In this document: positions 22,641 through 33,659 of the stretch, in pieces
Numbering within the stretch: position 1 is the stretch's first letter
Layout of the letters: each line of letters opens with the position of its first letter
Assembly (NCBI GenBank): GCA_944548615.1
Contig: OX155954.1
Span: 539,335 to 603,334, forward strand
Length of the DNA stretch: 64,000 bases
Reading direction: 5' to 3'
Origin: Micropterix aruncella
Lineage: Eukaryota > Arthropoda > Insecta > Lepidoptera > Micropterigidae
The notes under the pieces: generated by a model
Databases searched by the model: none
Told to the model about the DNA's origin: nothing
What the model saw: the letters and a program-made list of their open reading frames with translations, nothing else
Made by a program: the position numbers and the translations under genes

Positions 22641-24026
22641 CTAAAACTTACAATCGGGTGTACGGTGGTTGTTTTTCTTGCATTTTGCGCACTCGATGTG
22701 TTTGCTTTCAGTAGTATTATGCGTGTACTTTTTGTTGTTTTGTGGAAATCTATCGTTATTTTTCGATGTATTTAAGTTAGAAAATGCAGGCGGCGAGTCG
22801 TCTTGTGCTGCCGCATCTACAGTTCCTTCTAACCATATGCTAAAATGTAGTAAAGTTGGGTGGTCTCCATTATTGGTTGAGAACCACTGCAACCGTAAGT
22901 GTTGCGGTAATTTATTTACTAATTCCCGCAGTAGCTGTGGATTTATCAAATAGCTATCGTGTCCCATATTCTTCAGCGAATGTACAACATTACACACAAC
23001 AGTACCAAATTCCACAAGTTTGAACAAGGGGTCACTGACCGATATTTGTTGCGTTCGGCGAGCCTCTCGCATCAGCTCGTCAATCCTTGCGCTGGGGCGG
23101 CCGAAGCGACGTTCGAGCGTGCGGCGAATCTCGGCGACATTCCGTGGATCTACGAGCATCGCACGGACCGCTTCGCGCGCGGCGCCCTGCAGACTCTGTT
23201 GTAGCCGTACCAAGTTGTCGGCGTCGGTAAAGCCGCAGGTCTCTGTACCTTGGTCGAATAGAGCTGCGAATATAGCCCACTCACGTGGATCACCTGAAAA
23301 TCTTGGTAAGTTTTTCAACAAATGGGCGCGAGCATGACTTAAGGCGTACTCAGAAGGGTGGGGTTGCACTGATACATTCACAGCACTTTTTTGCACATTC
23401 GGGACATGGTCTATTTTTACAATGTTATTGTTTGACGGTTGAGTCGGACGCGACGGTTCCTGCAGCGTGTCTAGCCACGCGGACGTGTGGCGAAACGAAG
23501 CTTGGGACGCAGCGGCTCGGCTCTTCTCGTCCTGTCTCCTCCTCGATCGGCGGCTGTCTCCATCGTAGTCGTCATCATCTTCCGCCTCGATCTGCGCTTG
23601 AATAAGCCGTTTTTGGAGCTCAAGTTTCTCTTCTAGCGCTTCTATCTTTATGCGCTGTGCGGCGGCGGCGGCCCTGGCGGCAGCCACATCGATGTCCGCG
23701 GCAGCCCTGGCGGCGGCTGCGTCCGCGGCGGCCTTGGCGGCGGCTGCGTCCGCAGCGTTGTCCGCGGCGGCGGTCTCGGCTCGTAAGCGTGCTCGTTCTG
23801 CTGCGGCGTGTATCTCGGCTTCGATTTGCAGTGTCGCGATGCGGGCGGCCATCGATCTCGATGATCGGTGGCTCGTCGTCGATGTGGCTATAGACGGCGC
23901 TGTCTGGGGAACGATCGTGGCGCCGGTATCATCATGTGATCTCGTGGCGTCGTGCTCGGCGCTTCCGTCTACGTTTCTGGCGGCGATTCGCTCGCTTTTG
24001 CGGGCTGGCGTGCCGTTTTTTGACAT
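22641..24026 (-). CDS. gag: BEL/Pao gag
   Basis: 461 codons; structural protein of the virus-like particle. Residues ~60-155 are Ala/Glu/Arg-rich heptads, probably a coiled coil, followed by an acidic DDDDYDGD patch and an Arg-rich stretch. Residues ~235-400 resemble the DUF1759 core of Pao gags (LPRFSGDPREW). The end has a CCHC knuckle (C446, C449, H454, C459), then UAG two residues later. Start: the first Met after the leader, 212 bases past the primer site. Most BEL/Pao elements have one continuous gag-pol frame, so this stop is odd: either a fresh nonsense change or a readthrough stop. Antisense ORFs over the Ala-rich part (23650-24060) are shadows. Confidence 0.93.
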   Translation of the reverse strand: MSKNGTPARKSERIAARNVDGSAEHDATRSHDDTGATIVPQTAPSIATSTTSHRSSRSMAARIATLQIEAEIHAAAERARLRAETAAADNAADAAAAKAAADAAAARAAADIDVAAARAAAAAQRIKIEALEEKLELQKRLIQAQIEAEDDDDYDGDSRRSRRRQDEKSRAAASQASFRHTSAWLDTLQEPSRPTQPSNNNIVKIDHVPNVQKSAVNVSVQPHPSEYALSHARAHLLKNLPRFSGDPREWAIFAALFDQGTETCGFTDADNLVRLQQSLQGAAREAVRAMLVDPRNVAEIRRTLERRFGRPSARIDELMREARRTQQISVSDPLFKLVEFGTVVCNVVHSLKNMGHDSYLINPQLLRELVNKLPQHLRLQWFSTNNGDHPTLLHFSIWLEGTVDAAAQDDSPPAFSNLNTSKNNDRFPQNNKKYTHNTTESKHIECAKCKKNNHRTPDCKF

Positions 24027-24237
24027 CTTATCAATTGATTTGTTACCACTATATCGTTAGGTTGTGGTAGGTAGGCACCGTTGTGCCGTCCGGTATTGAT
24101 TTTAAACCGTTTGAGCGAGTTTCAACGGTTTATTTGCAAATTTTATATTTTTCAGAAAAATATTTCCTCTCTGTTTTTTCTGATTTTAATCTAGCTCCTA
24201 AGCGGTTTTTTTTTTTTTTTTTGTAGTATCTAGTCCA

Positions 24238-24257
24238 GAATCCGGCTCGAAGGACCA
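24238..24257 (-). promoter_or_regulatory. Primer binding site matching tRNA-Tyr
   Basis: On minus, TGGTCCTTCGAGCCGGATTC, nine bases after the 5' LTR. It is complementary to the 3' end of arthropod tRNA-Tyr (acceptor CGAAGGA plus CCA and the T-arm side). Found by recalling the tRNA, not by search. Confidence 0.8.
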
Positions 24258-24266
24258 ACGATTCTA

Positions 24267-25114
24267 TGTAGTGGCAATCCAGCGGTCAGCGGTTAAACTG
24301 ATCGAAAATCTGCCACCTTATTTTAGGGTAGCCATAGAACGACAAGGTGCAATTTTGGTGGCACCCAGGGGTGATGTGAACCGGCGTTTTACTGCCGATG
24401 GCACACCAGGTACTCGTAGAGGCGTGTCTCTCCTCGGCGAGTTGCGATACAAGGTGACCTTAAGCTCTTGTATCGTACGGTCTCCTTTTGCAGATTCCGC
24501 AGCGATCTCTTTTCCTATAAGATCGATCTAGTCTCCACTAGTTTGTAAATCTAGCCGCTCGCATAATTGAGGCATCAAGGTATAAGCTGTTATTGTCGCT
24601 TACCGTTTGAAGAGCAGTACTGTCCTGCGAAGCGTAGATATCGTCGGGGTCGGGTTATAAACTCGGTCCTGTCGAAGTCTGGTCTCGCGAAGTTCTCTCT
24701 TGTGCACTCAATTATCGAAAGTTTTCCGAACACTGACTATTATTTTTGTCTCTACCGCTTGAAGGTTGAATAAAAAACTGTTTTCTTGTCACTTTATAAT
24801 TCCACTTTCAATGTGGCTCATTTAAATTATAAATTCAATTATTTCTATTTATTACATTGTGAAAAAATGAAAATTTTAAAACAAAAAAATGTTACTTCTT
24901 CTTTTTTTCTTTGTTATTTTTTCTTGCCTCTTGTTTCCATGGTTTCTCTCGTTTCCCTGGTTTCTTTAATATACTATGTTAGTGATTCCCTTATTCAAAA
25001 CTGTAGAATACATATATTCAAGGCTTTGTTGTGTGGAATGTTTACGGTATTATGAATATTTTATTATTAATATTATTGGTAGTTAATTCTAAATACAACT
25101 ATTTTGCCGAGACA
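24267..25114 (-). repeat. 5' LTR of the BEL/Pao element
   Basis: 848 bp direct repeat of 17609-18456; carries promoter and R region in such elements. Followed by the right-hand TAGGT. Confidence 0.97.
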
Positions 25115-25424
25115 TAGGTATAAGATTGTTCAATGCCATAAAACGTTTTGCAACTCTTCTGCGCGAAGAGTGCGGCGAAACTATAATAATATCGATAATG
25201 AATGGTTTTTATTTTATTATATTTATTTATTATATTTAATTAAATAAAGGACTGATTTATAATTAAAAACCCATTATTTAACTAATGATAGCAGTAACAT
25301 GTGCAACATTAGTGCCATTAATCGCAGTTTTATATGGACTGATTACATTACAGAAATAATACGGAGAGATTATAATGCGATCTATTCGTCTATTTGAACT
25401 TTAAAGTCCGTAATATAATAAATA
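25115..25424. other. Unassigned AT-rich sequence
   Basis: 25245-25395 weakly resembles 63018-63155 (AAAACCCATTATTTAA, then GACTGATTACATTACAGAAATAAT), so it may be an old shared repeat. Confidence 0.35.
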
Positions 25425-25822
25425 CAAACGGAGCTGCCATGGAATTCACCGACCGGAGTCGGGCCCATCATAATACTATTTTTTTTTTACACTTCTGGGG
25501 GTGAGCAGTGGATTCCGGACTTACGAACCGGCTGTGGTAGGTTTAGGACAGCTGTCTTGCCACATGTGAGCGTTCACCTTACCACCCATTCACTCTCCCT
25601 TCGAAGCCATAGAATTTGAGATGCGCAAATCGCAGTTTTAGATAATTTTTCTAAGAAAGAGTTGATTATTTTTCTGGAAAGGCCAAGATCTTCAAAGAGG
25701 TGAAATAGAGATTTAGCTGGCAGGCCACAAGCGCCAACTTCCACCGCGTGAAGGTGAACAGTGAAGCCGTTCCGGGTTACGGCATTTGCAAGATCATGGT
25801 ATTTATTTAATTTGTACCTAAG
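25425..25822 (-). pseudogene. LINE-derived ORF C-terminus, copy 2
   Basis: Close direct copy of 7290-7690, with indels (an extra T in the T run, a missing G near 25500, an extra C near 25600). It is cut at about 25822, before the upstream part present in copy 1. Confidence 0.6.
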
Positions 25823-25924
25823 TATTGAAATATGTAAGCCAATATAAAAATTGTGTAATCTTTATGTAAATAATATATGAGTTATACAAACACATTTTTA
25901 AAAACAAACTTTTAATAAAGTCCT

Positions 25925-26500
25925 CTGTCCCTAGCCAACCCTAGCTGCAGGAGCCAAGTCATAGCAAAACTTAGAAAGGGGCTATCATAATTGAATGCTA
26001 TACATAATTTCGTGTGTGGGCTGTTGACCGTTCAAGAGTCCCCTCGTCGAATGCCAACCATGGGTGCAGCAGCCAGAAACTTAGAACTGGCTAACGTAAT
26101 TGAATGCGTAAATAAAATTTCGTTTCTGTGCTGTTGACGTTGAGGAGTCCCTCGTCAGGAGCTAACCCTGGGTTCAGCAGCGATGTCATAACGAAACTTA
26201 GAATGGACTATAATAATTAAATTCTGCGCTGTTGACCGTTGAAGAGTCCCCTTTTCGGAAGCCAGCCCAGGGGGCCCAGAGCGGGCTACCATACTTGAAT
26301 GCGTATTCAAAATTTCGTGTCTGTGCTGTTGTCCGTTGAGGAGTCCCCTCGTCGGGAGCCAACCCTGGGCTCAGCAACCATGTCACGATGAAAGATAACA
26401 GGGTATCATAATTGAATGCGTATACAAAATTTCTTACCTGTGCTGTTGACTGTTGAGGAGTCCCCTCGTCGGGGGCCAAACCTGGGTGCATATTTAGGTC
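25925..26500 (-). repeat. Tandem minisatellite, five units of about 97-117 bp
   Basis: GTTGACCGTTGAGGAGTCCC-type cores at 26023, 26133, 26231, 26328 and 26445. Between cores lie CATAATTGAATGCGTATAC and AAATTTCGTGTCTGTGCT segments. Units are diverged. Single units occur beside GCR copies 2 and 7 in the other orientation. Confidence 0.85.
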
Positions 26501-26980
26501 ATGCTTACCATAAAAATGCGGTATCATCTGAACTGAACCAACATGTAAAATTTCAACTTTACAGAAAAAGAGGAAGTAATTCTAATTCTGCTTGCAAGAT
26601 TTGACCTAAACAACTATACTGAAAACATTGCAAGGTAAATAAAAGCTTGTAAAAAATAATTAGAGCAATGATTTAAAAAATGCTTTGTTATTATTTTGAG
26701 ATATGATATCGTAACGGCGGTTCTAGAACGCTATCTATTGAGCTATTGAACATAAAATGAGATTATGTTTTTTTGGAACTATCAGTGCTATCTCCATGTT
26801 GTGTTTCGTAGTGAAATCGCTGCCAAAACCTAGTACGGCATTGAGCAATCTAATACCCTATATAATCAATGGCTTTGCTTTTCGCTTCTTGGAAAGTTTG
26901 TTTCATCCTGTAATTATTTCGGTTTGACTTGAGAAAAAATACATTTCTTTGAATTTCAAATAGGATCAAACCCCATTTGT
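26501..26980. other. Unassigned
   Basis: AT-rich, no ORF or repeat partner recognised. Confidence 0.35.
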
Positions 26981-27195
26981 GTGGCACAGTGGTTAGGTCG
27001 CCTGATCTTACATTGTAAGGTCCCGGGTTCGATTTCCGGCTGGGTTACCATTTTCCGTTGGGGTCAAATTAATGGAAATGCATTTTCAATTATGTCGATC
27101 GAATGCAATAACTAGACACACGTCATACATAAACAACATTACATTTTCGTCGTGTCCAATTGACGGCTAAAGACCGCTCTTGGACGTGTTAAAAT
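26981..27195 (+). mobile_element. tRNA-derived SINE, copy 1
   Basis: Head with pol III A box TGGCACAGTGG (26982-26992) and B box GGTTCGATTTC (27026-27036), so transcription is by RNA polymerase III. The body runs from ACCATTTTCCGTTGG to about ACGGCTAAAGACCGCTCTTG and ends with GTTAGTTAG. The same head and body start occur at 61988 and 62725. The tRNA isotype cannot be told. Confidence 0.85.
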
Positions 27196-27560
27196 AATTG
27201 GGTTAGTTAGTAAGTTTCGTTACTACTCTTTACTGAACATACATAGGTAGTCAGGAATTAACTACTAGATTGTCAAACTATAAATATAAATAATCAAAAT
27301 AGAAGCCTAATATTTGAAGTAGTTAGTAATTCGAAAAGATACGTAGTAAAATTATTCATCGTAATATTCAAATTGTCAGTAAAATGTTAAATAATCAAAT
27401 TAAATCTACGTTATGCATTTTAAACTAAAAGTACAGATATAAGACCATATAAAATAATCAGATAATAAGGCTCTACTTTTATAAGTAATTTAAGTGGGCA
27501 CTATATTTGAAAAATCATGGCCCTCAAATTCGGCCAGATTATATATAGAAAGGGTGGCCT
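27196..27560 (-). pseudogene. LINE family K 3' UTR, joined to the SINE
   Basis: 27335-27560 is the 3' UTR seen at 13395-13629. 27196-27334 recurs in inverted order at 36965-37085, including the junction with the SINE tail. So the SINE and this LINE end travel as one unit at both places. Confidence 0.65.
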
Positions 27561-28023
27561 AAATAAATTGGTGGCCAAATTTCACTATATAAAGTAGAAA
27601 CAAACAAAACAAAATCAAACCCTCTCGACCACCTCTAGCTACATAATAATTGTAAAGATTTTTCATTGTGATTGCTGCATTGGACAACCTCGACTGAGCA
27701 AGCAACGCAAAGTGACCAATTTAAATTAGGAAAGAAAGTAGTCGCGCCAATAAGACAGTCAAAAATGTCAAACCAGTTAAATAAGCGCATTTCGCGAGGA
27801 GACCTCTCGAAATCCGCGGACCCTTACTTTCTCGTCTGGCGGAATCTGCCCGCGGGGCATGCGAAAGTGAACATCATTTAATTTTAAAATATTGGCAAAA
27901 CACAACATGTTTGCGTTCACAACACGCGCGACGACGCACTCGGCAATTTGGTGATTTACGACCTAGCGCCAAGTTTTATTTGAGGTAAAAAACTGCATAT
28001 GTGCTACGTCGGCGTGAAATAAT
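27561..28023. other. Unassigned; short ORF 27672-27881
   Basis: A 69-codon frame (MLHWTTSTEQATQSDQF...) with charged composition. No motif recognised and no support as a gene. Confidence 0.3.
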
Positions 28024-28867
28024 AAAGGAAAGCACCAAACTCTTATAAAGGAAATCAAATAAAGGAAATAAAGGAAACCACCAAACTCTTGCCCACATAC
28101 ATTCCCACAATACAAGGCACAAATCGATGTATACTCATAATTCTATACCTACAACATCACAATTTCAAAGGACAACACAATACAGAAGAAGCATAACATT
28201 TTATAACAGGTTACCAGAGGAATTAAAAAATATACAAACATATGCACTATTTAAAAACTTACCAAGGAATTTTTATTGCAAAAATGTCTATATGGCACGG
28301 ACTTTTAAAATTTTATATTCACAATTAACTACTTATTTATTTTTATTTTTTTTTAACTTCCATTTTAATCTTATTCTGAACACTTTAATCCACACTAGAC
28401 AATTTACTTACTGATTATGTAACATGATTTAGGAATTATTGCTTTTATTTTTATATTTTTACTCTGATCATTATTTGATTCTTTCCAAATTGGACTCCTT
28501 GATTATTATTATTATTGATTTATTTATTTGCGAGATCATTAAATGGATTTGCCTTTCTATTATTTCTTCTTTTTTATTTATATATTTATATTCTTTTTTT
28601 TTTTTGGATTTGGTATTTCTATTTTTGATATTTCTTAATGCTATTTTTAATATTTAGGCAATGTAATGGTTGATTTTGTATATAATAGTGTATCGACTTT
28701 CAGATTTCTAACGTGATTTTATTTTATTTTTGCCAGATATATATGATATGTTTAAAATATGTTTATTATAAAAAATGTATTTATTAATTGTAAGTTCTAT
28801 ACCCTTGCCGGGTTTTTTTTTAATAAATAAACTTTGAACTTTGAACTTTGAACATTGAACTTTGAAG
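28024..28867 (+). pseudogene. CR1/Daphne-like LINE, 5'-truncated copy
   Basis: Matches the last ~240 bp of the ORF and the whole 3' UTR of 40971-43656. Its C-terminal peptide includes FYNRLPEELKNIQTYALFKN. It ends in tandem ACTTTGA heptamers (near 28836-28866). The 5' joint is a small scrambled duplication of AAAGGAAA pieces (28024-28085). Confidence 0.85.
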
Positions 28868-29019
28868 AATTGTTTTGTTAATGTTGCGCTCCGTTTCAGA
28901 TTTGACATGAACACGTCTTTTAAAAGGCTCTCATACTAGTACTCTTGACCATAAATGAACTAATCCCTTGCACCACAGTATACCGAGTTAGAAGCAGTAA
29001 GCGCATTCCTGAGCGCCAG

Positions 29020-29549
29020 TTGGGTGGTGTCGACTTCAACGGGCGATCCCGTCACACCAGGCTGGTATAACGATATGTGATGTTCTTTCAGCGGTGGGAT
29101 GAGCATAGAAGACTTGGACAATGACAAATCACTAGGTAGCTCAGCCAACTAGCCAGCGAGAGACCAACCCTTTAACAGCGGGCAGACCAAGTGCCCTCGC
29201 TACCAGTTATGGCCAGAATCTATCGCGGACCACTGCATCTTTTGCCCGGTTGTTCACCCGGTATCGGGTAGCCGAATGGTCGTTTCAGAGCGGCTGCGAC
29301 AATGTAAACAACCGCCCCCACCCTATAGAAAACAAAGCCGTTTCCAGACACCCCCGCCTATCAGTAGAAATGCACAGTCGATTGGATGACGCTACACGGT
29401 GCGCAAACCGTCCAGGAGCGACCGAAGGTTAAGTCATATGAAAAACTATACCCCAGGCCAGATTCCTAGCCGGGCTCGCTCTTCTGCGTGTAGGCTGCCG
29501 GATGGGCGTTGACCCGTGAGTTTGGCCGACCCTACACACATTAGCTTTC
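29020..29549 (+). mobile_element. GCR repeat, copy 4 (divergent)
   Basis: Flanked by GAGCGCCAG at 29011-29019 and 29550-29558. It begins GTCGACTTCAACGGGCGATC and ends near GACCCGTGAGTTTGGCCGAC. A deletion joins the 5' part to the block at CGGACCACTGCATC, as compared with copies 1 and 3. ORF 29250-29432 keeps the family frame. Confidence 0.72.
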
Positions 29550-29559
29550 GAGCGCCAGG

Positions 29560-29854
29560 GCGATGCGGGGATAGGGTGCGAGGGAAGTGAGCAGAGGAAT
29601 ACATGATTTTTTTGGTAAAAATTGTCGAAAAACCCGTTTGTGTTAAAATTGTGTTAAAATTAGCCACACGCGTTTTTAGGTGTTATACGAGTAGTATAAC
29701 ACCTGAAAGAGATATAGTTCGATATTTTTCCTTTGCATATTATATCAAAAATTAAGCGCTCTCTGTTGGAACTCGCGAGTACCACTAAACGCCTACATTT
29801 TATGAGACAAATTTATGGAAATTTTGACAGGCCAACGTATGTCGGGTCAGCTAG
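29560..29854 (+). mobile_element. Probable Helitron 3' end
   Basis: Ends CTAG (29851-29854) followed by T, with a small GACA...TGTC hairpin (29826-29843) about 8 bases upstream, as in Helitron termini. A palindrome GTTATAC...GTATAAC lies at 29679-29697. The 5' end is not seen. Confidence 0.45.
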
Positions 29855-30019
29855 TATTATATAAAATTACAATAATAAAAATGTCGCAATAGAAATAATC
29901 AATTCAAATTTTAATAATACAATTAATCTCGAATTATCAAAATGATTGTATTCAGTAACATATATAGTTAAAAATGTAATAAAAATAATAATTAAAGATT
30001 ATTAAATTTAATAACTTCA

Positions 30020-30100
30020 AAGTTGAACCGTGAGTTGAGCCGACCAGAGATAACGAGCATGGCCCAACTGCATAGGAACCGCCAGCTGTCAAATTCTTCG
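30020..30100 (+). mobile_element. GCR repeat, 3' fragment
   Basis: TTGAACCGTGAGTTGAGCCG then CCAGAGATAACGAGC resembles the 3' part of copies 7 and 8. Confidence 0.5.
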
Positions 30101-30227
30101 AAACTAGACAACGTTTTCTTGGCAATACACAGAATATTGCGTCTTTATCTGTATTTATTATGATTTCAAGATAGTGACATTTGTAATGTCTGTAATACAT
30201 GCGAGGTCTACTCTGCAGTCGTAAATG

Positions 30228-30960
30228 GAAACACAGTAACTTGAAAAAAGACGTTTTGTGTAAAACGCGGTCAAAGTTCAGTTGTTAAATATTGGTTTTC
30301 ATGAACAAAGTAATCAATATAGATTATTTCTTTTAATCTTTAATGTTAAAAAATAATTAGAACTTCAATTCTGCATAAAAATATATATTAAATTATAATT
30401 CTTTAATTAATTAAATTAGATATTGTGTTTTTAATTAGGAAAATAATTTGATAGATTTTATATTTTTAAGCTATAACACCGTAACTAAGTGGTTACTGTG
30501 TTATAGGTAAATTTTACCCATTACTGTGTTCTAACCATGTTAAAAAATATATATTTTTTTTAATAAATAAAAACTGCAGGCACCTTAATTAAACACAGTA
30601 ATTGAGATACTGTGATTAATTCGTGTATTAATAAATTAACTTTTAACTAAATTTTACCTAAAACCACAGTATCTGAAGAAGCCGTGTTGTAACCAAACAA
30701 AAATATTTCTTAAATGCTTATAAGTACTTCAAAAAATAACAGTAAATAATAGATTACTGTATTTTAACTTAAAAAAATATACATACTGTGTTTTTTATTT
30801 AAAATATTCTGTTTTTTTTAAAATACTTTGTTTTTATGTAAGGTATCTCGGTAACGATCAATCGACAGAAAAACGGAGCCGTTGGTGCTCCAACTCGTGA
30901 TTTTAAAGAACCAAACTTGTATGAACACAGTAAATGAAGTTACTATGTTTTCATGTACGA
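30228..30960. repeat. Cluster of ACACAGTAA / TTACTGTGT motifs
   Basis: About ten copies of AACACAGTAA or near variants in both orientations: near 30230, 30495, 30523, 30592, 30610, 30665, 30755, 30785, 30932 and 30945. They are set in AT-rich DNA with uneven spacing. No gene lies nearby. Confidence 0.45.
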
Positions 30961-31375
30961 CGGCAGTACTGTTCACTAAACTACTAGTATATTAAAATTA
31001 TTGTTTTCATGGATCTATAAATAATTAGTGGTTTAGTCAAGCTGTACGTGTTCGAAAGCGCGCTATATTAATGTTTAATTCACAACCACTCATTGAGAAA
31101 ATATACCAATTGGGTTGTTAAGCGTCAGATTTTAGTATCGTGGAGAAACTATACCATTACCACGCCTCGTTAGTTGCTATTTCTATCGGTGCATGCTATT
31201 TGCAGTTTATGTTATTTGGAAATCCTACAGCGATACAGTGTAATGGCATTAGCATAATATAATTTAACAAATTATTGTGAGACTGTATCACTTTAGGCAA
31301 CATATCGTAATATTAGATGCTAGAACAGCGTTCCTCAAATGGTACATAGGTCGCGACCCGGCAACAGGCCACGAA
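30961..31375. other. Unassigned
   Basis: AT-rich, nothing recognised. Confidence 0.4.
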
Positions 31376-31995
31376 ATATTATTATTATTATTTATTTTTT
31401 TATATTTTTTTCAGAGAACAAATACATTTTTTAAATATTAAAATCGCGCCAAACTGGTATACAGTTTGTTGGCGAGACAAACTCTGATTTTTCTAGTCTT
31501 ACACTTCTAATTTTGTAATACAAAGACATTAATAATATAAAAACAATGCACAGCAGTTTTACTACTGGTCTTACTACAGGCTTAAATTAGGCCAGTATTA
31601 CTACAAGCTTAAATTATAGAAACGTATAACAAATTTACTTATGACCACTAATTTCACTATAAACGTCCAACAGGTAGCTTTTTAATCTCTTTTTAAACAT
31701 CTGTTTGCTCACGCTTACACAGTCTTCCTCAGATACAATAGTAGGTATTAAAGATTCTTGGAATAAGGTACTTTCTCCATAGTAGTTGTTCGCTCTTGGT
31801 TCTTCAAATCTTGTGCGGATTTTTTCTCTAACATTCCTATTGTACTGTATTGGTATTTTAAATTCTGAATTTCTAAAATGCTCCATTGCTAGTAAGAATG
31901 TATTTTTTTCATATATAGGTAATATATCGCATCGCTTAAACAACAAGTTATAGTTCTTTTTACATTGTGTTAACACATTTTTTTTAATACCGGGT
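31376..31995 (-). pseudogene. LINE 3' end with AAT-type tail
   Basis: The minus-strand frame 31635-32063 (142 codons) includes NYNLLFKRCDILPIYEKNTF, RTRFEEPRANNYYGES and QMFKKRLKSYLLD: the common pattern of LINE ORF2 ends, where a FKK-x-LK-x-LL box closes the protein. The 3' UTR runs down to an ATTATT run at 31376-31392 that would be the tail. The ORF's first ~20 residues are probably flanking sequence. Confidence 0.55.
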
Positions 31996-32090
31996 CGCGC
32001 CATTGTCTCCGTACTGTTTAAAAAATCATACTCGTAAATGATTAAAATGGCGCGGCATGTCATTTATTGTCGCACGATACTTCATCTCTT

Positions 32091-32807
32091 GGTAGCGAAT
32101 GGCTTCGTGCAGCTTGGGCCATTAGATCCACTTTGTTCTCGGATCTTCCGAAATCACGATTCAACTCTTATTCAGAAGCCTCCTCATGTGGAAGGCTACC
32201 CCGCTATCGTTCCGAAAGAAACCGATCCGCTCAGGCCTGACGGCTGGCGGATCGGTTTCTCCTAGTGAGATTGCCTCTAGGCGCTACTGGACGGTTTGCG
32301 CACAGTTCGGCGACGCCAATCAGATGTGCACTCTGACTAATTGCTAAAGGAGTCTGGAGACTACTACGCTCTCCTAAGCAGCGGGGGTGGATAACCTGTC
32401 GCCAACAACTCTTAAAATAATCATTAGGCTACCTGATCCTGCAATTCAAAGCCCGGCAAAGGATGTATTTGGTCCTCGATAGATTCAAATTGGATCACCG
32501 CTGAATTACGGCAGGTAGAGGCCGCGTAAGCGACTTCGGTCCAGTAACCAGCCGGGAGGAAGGAGGTATCCTGGAGGTTAAGTCCAGACGGAGATATCGG
32601 ACAGGGGGCGAGGTAGCCCCACTGGGTTACCTTCCTAGTGCCTCGCCGTAAGACGTTGGACTCTGGCGGGTTCGTCGGTTTGCTGGACGGTAGGTGTGTG
32701 CCGTTCCAAAGTCTTCTACGCTCATCCCACAGCTGAAAGAACGATCGCATATCGTTATACTAGCCTGGGGTGACGGGTTCGCCCGTTTTAGTCGACACCG
32801 CTTAGAA
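32091..32807 (-). mobile_element. GCR repeat, copy 5 (longest, 717 bp)
   Basis: Flanked by ACTTCATCTCTT (32079-32090) and ACTTCAGCTCTT (32808-32819), one mismatch. On minus it begins GCGGTGTCGACTAAAACGGG and keeps the 5' hairpin ACGGGCGAACCCGT. It ends near TCTAATGGCCCAAGCTGC. It is strongly diverged in the middle. A separate inverted pair, AACCGATCCGC (32219) and GCGGATCGGTT (32247), lies inside. Confidence 0.8.
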
Positions 32808-32819
32808 ACTTCAGCTCTT

Positions 32820-33659
32820 ATCAAGGAACATTTGCTAGACTAATCCTAAAGAATATTTTCCTTCAATTATCAGCAACCAATCGTGAATAAGGAACCCATT
32901 TTCAGTCAATATAGGATCCGAGACAGATTTAACGGATTCAAATGTCGACTCGTTAATAGAACTGTCATGCGACAGCACTCAAAAACATATTCGAGAGAAT
33001 ATCATTAATAGATATTTGGATATATTATCGTCAAGAGTAGCCAGCTTTAACAGAACACTCGAAAAAATTTGTAACGCCTTTTGTTACGACCTATAAGTAT
33101 GACGCAGTGTTTTCCACACTCGTGTTACTGTATAATAAAGTTATAAACCGAATAAAAATTGAACCAGAGCTAAGAATAAAGTTAACGCTTTTTCAGGTAC
33201 AATTGGATTTCCTAGTTAAAAGTAAATAGCTTAAAACATTTCTCAATAATAGTAGTCAAGTAATGTAATACTAATCATTACATTATTCTTAAAAGTTAAC
33301 TCTTCGATTATATTACATACACATGGATATCCAAATGTGTTTTATTTTGCATATTTATACATCAGAATAGTACATCAAAATGTGATGGAGAAACATAAAA
33401 ATACCCGGACCAGGGCAAAAATAGTTTGAGAAACGCTGTGCTAGAATATTCCTTTGCATACTATAATTTGCATATACTTTGTATGTACTACTTTTCGTGA
33501 AAGGTAAGCTTAAAATGTTATTATTTTTTCTGTATTACATTTATGTACTTTAGATCTTCTTTCATTACTATCTTTATTCGAATAAAAACCTACTTATATA
33601 ATATAAGTAAGCATAATAAAGCATAAAGTACCTGCATAATATAATCCGGACCAAAAAAA
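32820..33659. other. Unassigned AT-rich sequence
   Basis: No ORF above background and no repeat partner seen. Confidence 0.4.

Larger units (their letters stand above)
17609..25114 (-). mobile_element. Complete BEL/Pao LTR retrotransposon (7506 bp)
   Basis: Two 848 bp LTRs, TG...CA ends, and a 5 bp target duplication TAGGT (17604-17608 and 25115-25119). Order on the minus strand: 5' LTR, tRNA-Tyr primer site, gag, pol (protease, reverse transcriptase, RNase H, integrase), polypurine tract, 3' LTR. The LTRs differ at about three positions that I could find, so the insertion is recent. Protease before reverse transcriptase, YVDD, and the integrase with a DUF5641-like C-terminus place it in BEL/Pao. 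There is no envelope gene. It may be active apart from the UAG between gag and pol. Confidence 0.96.

Noticed and set aside
23650..24060. Alanine-rich 136-codon ORF antisense to gag
   Set aside because: It mirrors the GC-rich coiled-coil codons of gag; no independent motif.
26023..26470. Hammerhead ribozyme in the minisatellite (GACGAGGGGACTCCTCAAC on the reverse strand)
   Set aside because: The core would need CUGANGA and GAAA; here the U is replaced and GAAA is missing in every unit.
26981..27052. tRNA gene (also 61988-62057)
   Set aside because: A and B boxes are present, but the acceptor stem does not close and a shared non-tRNA body follows, so these are SINE heads.
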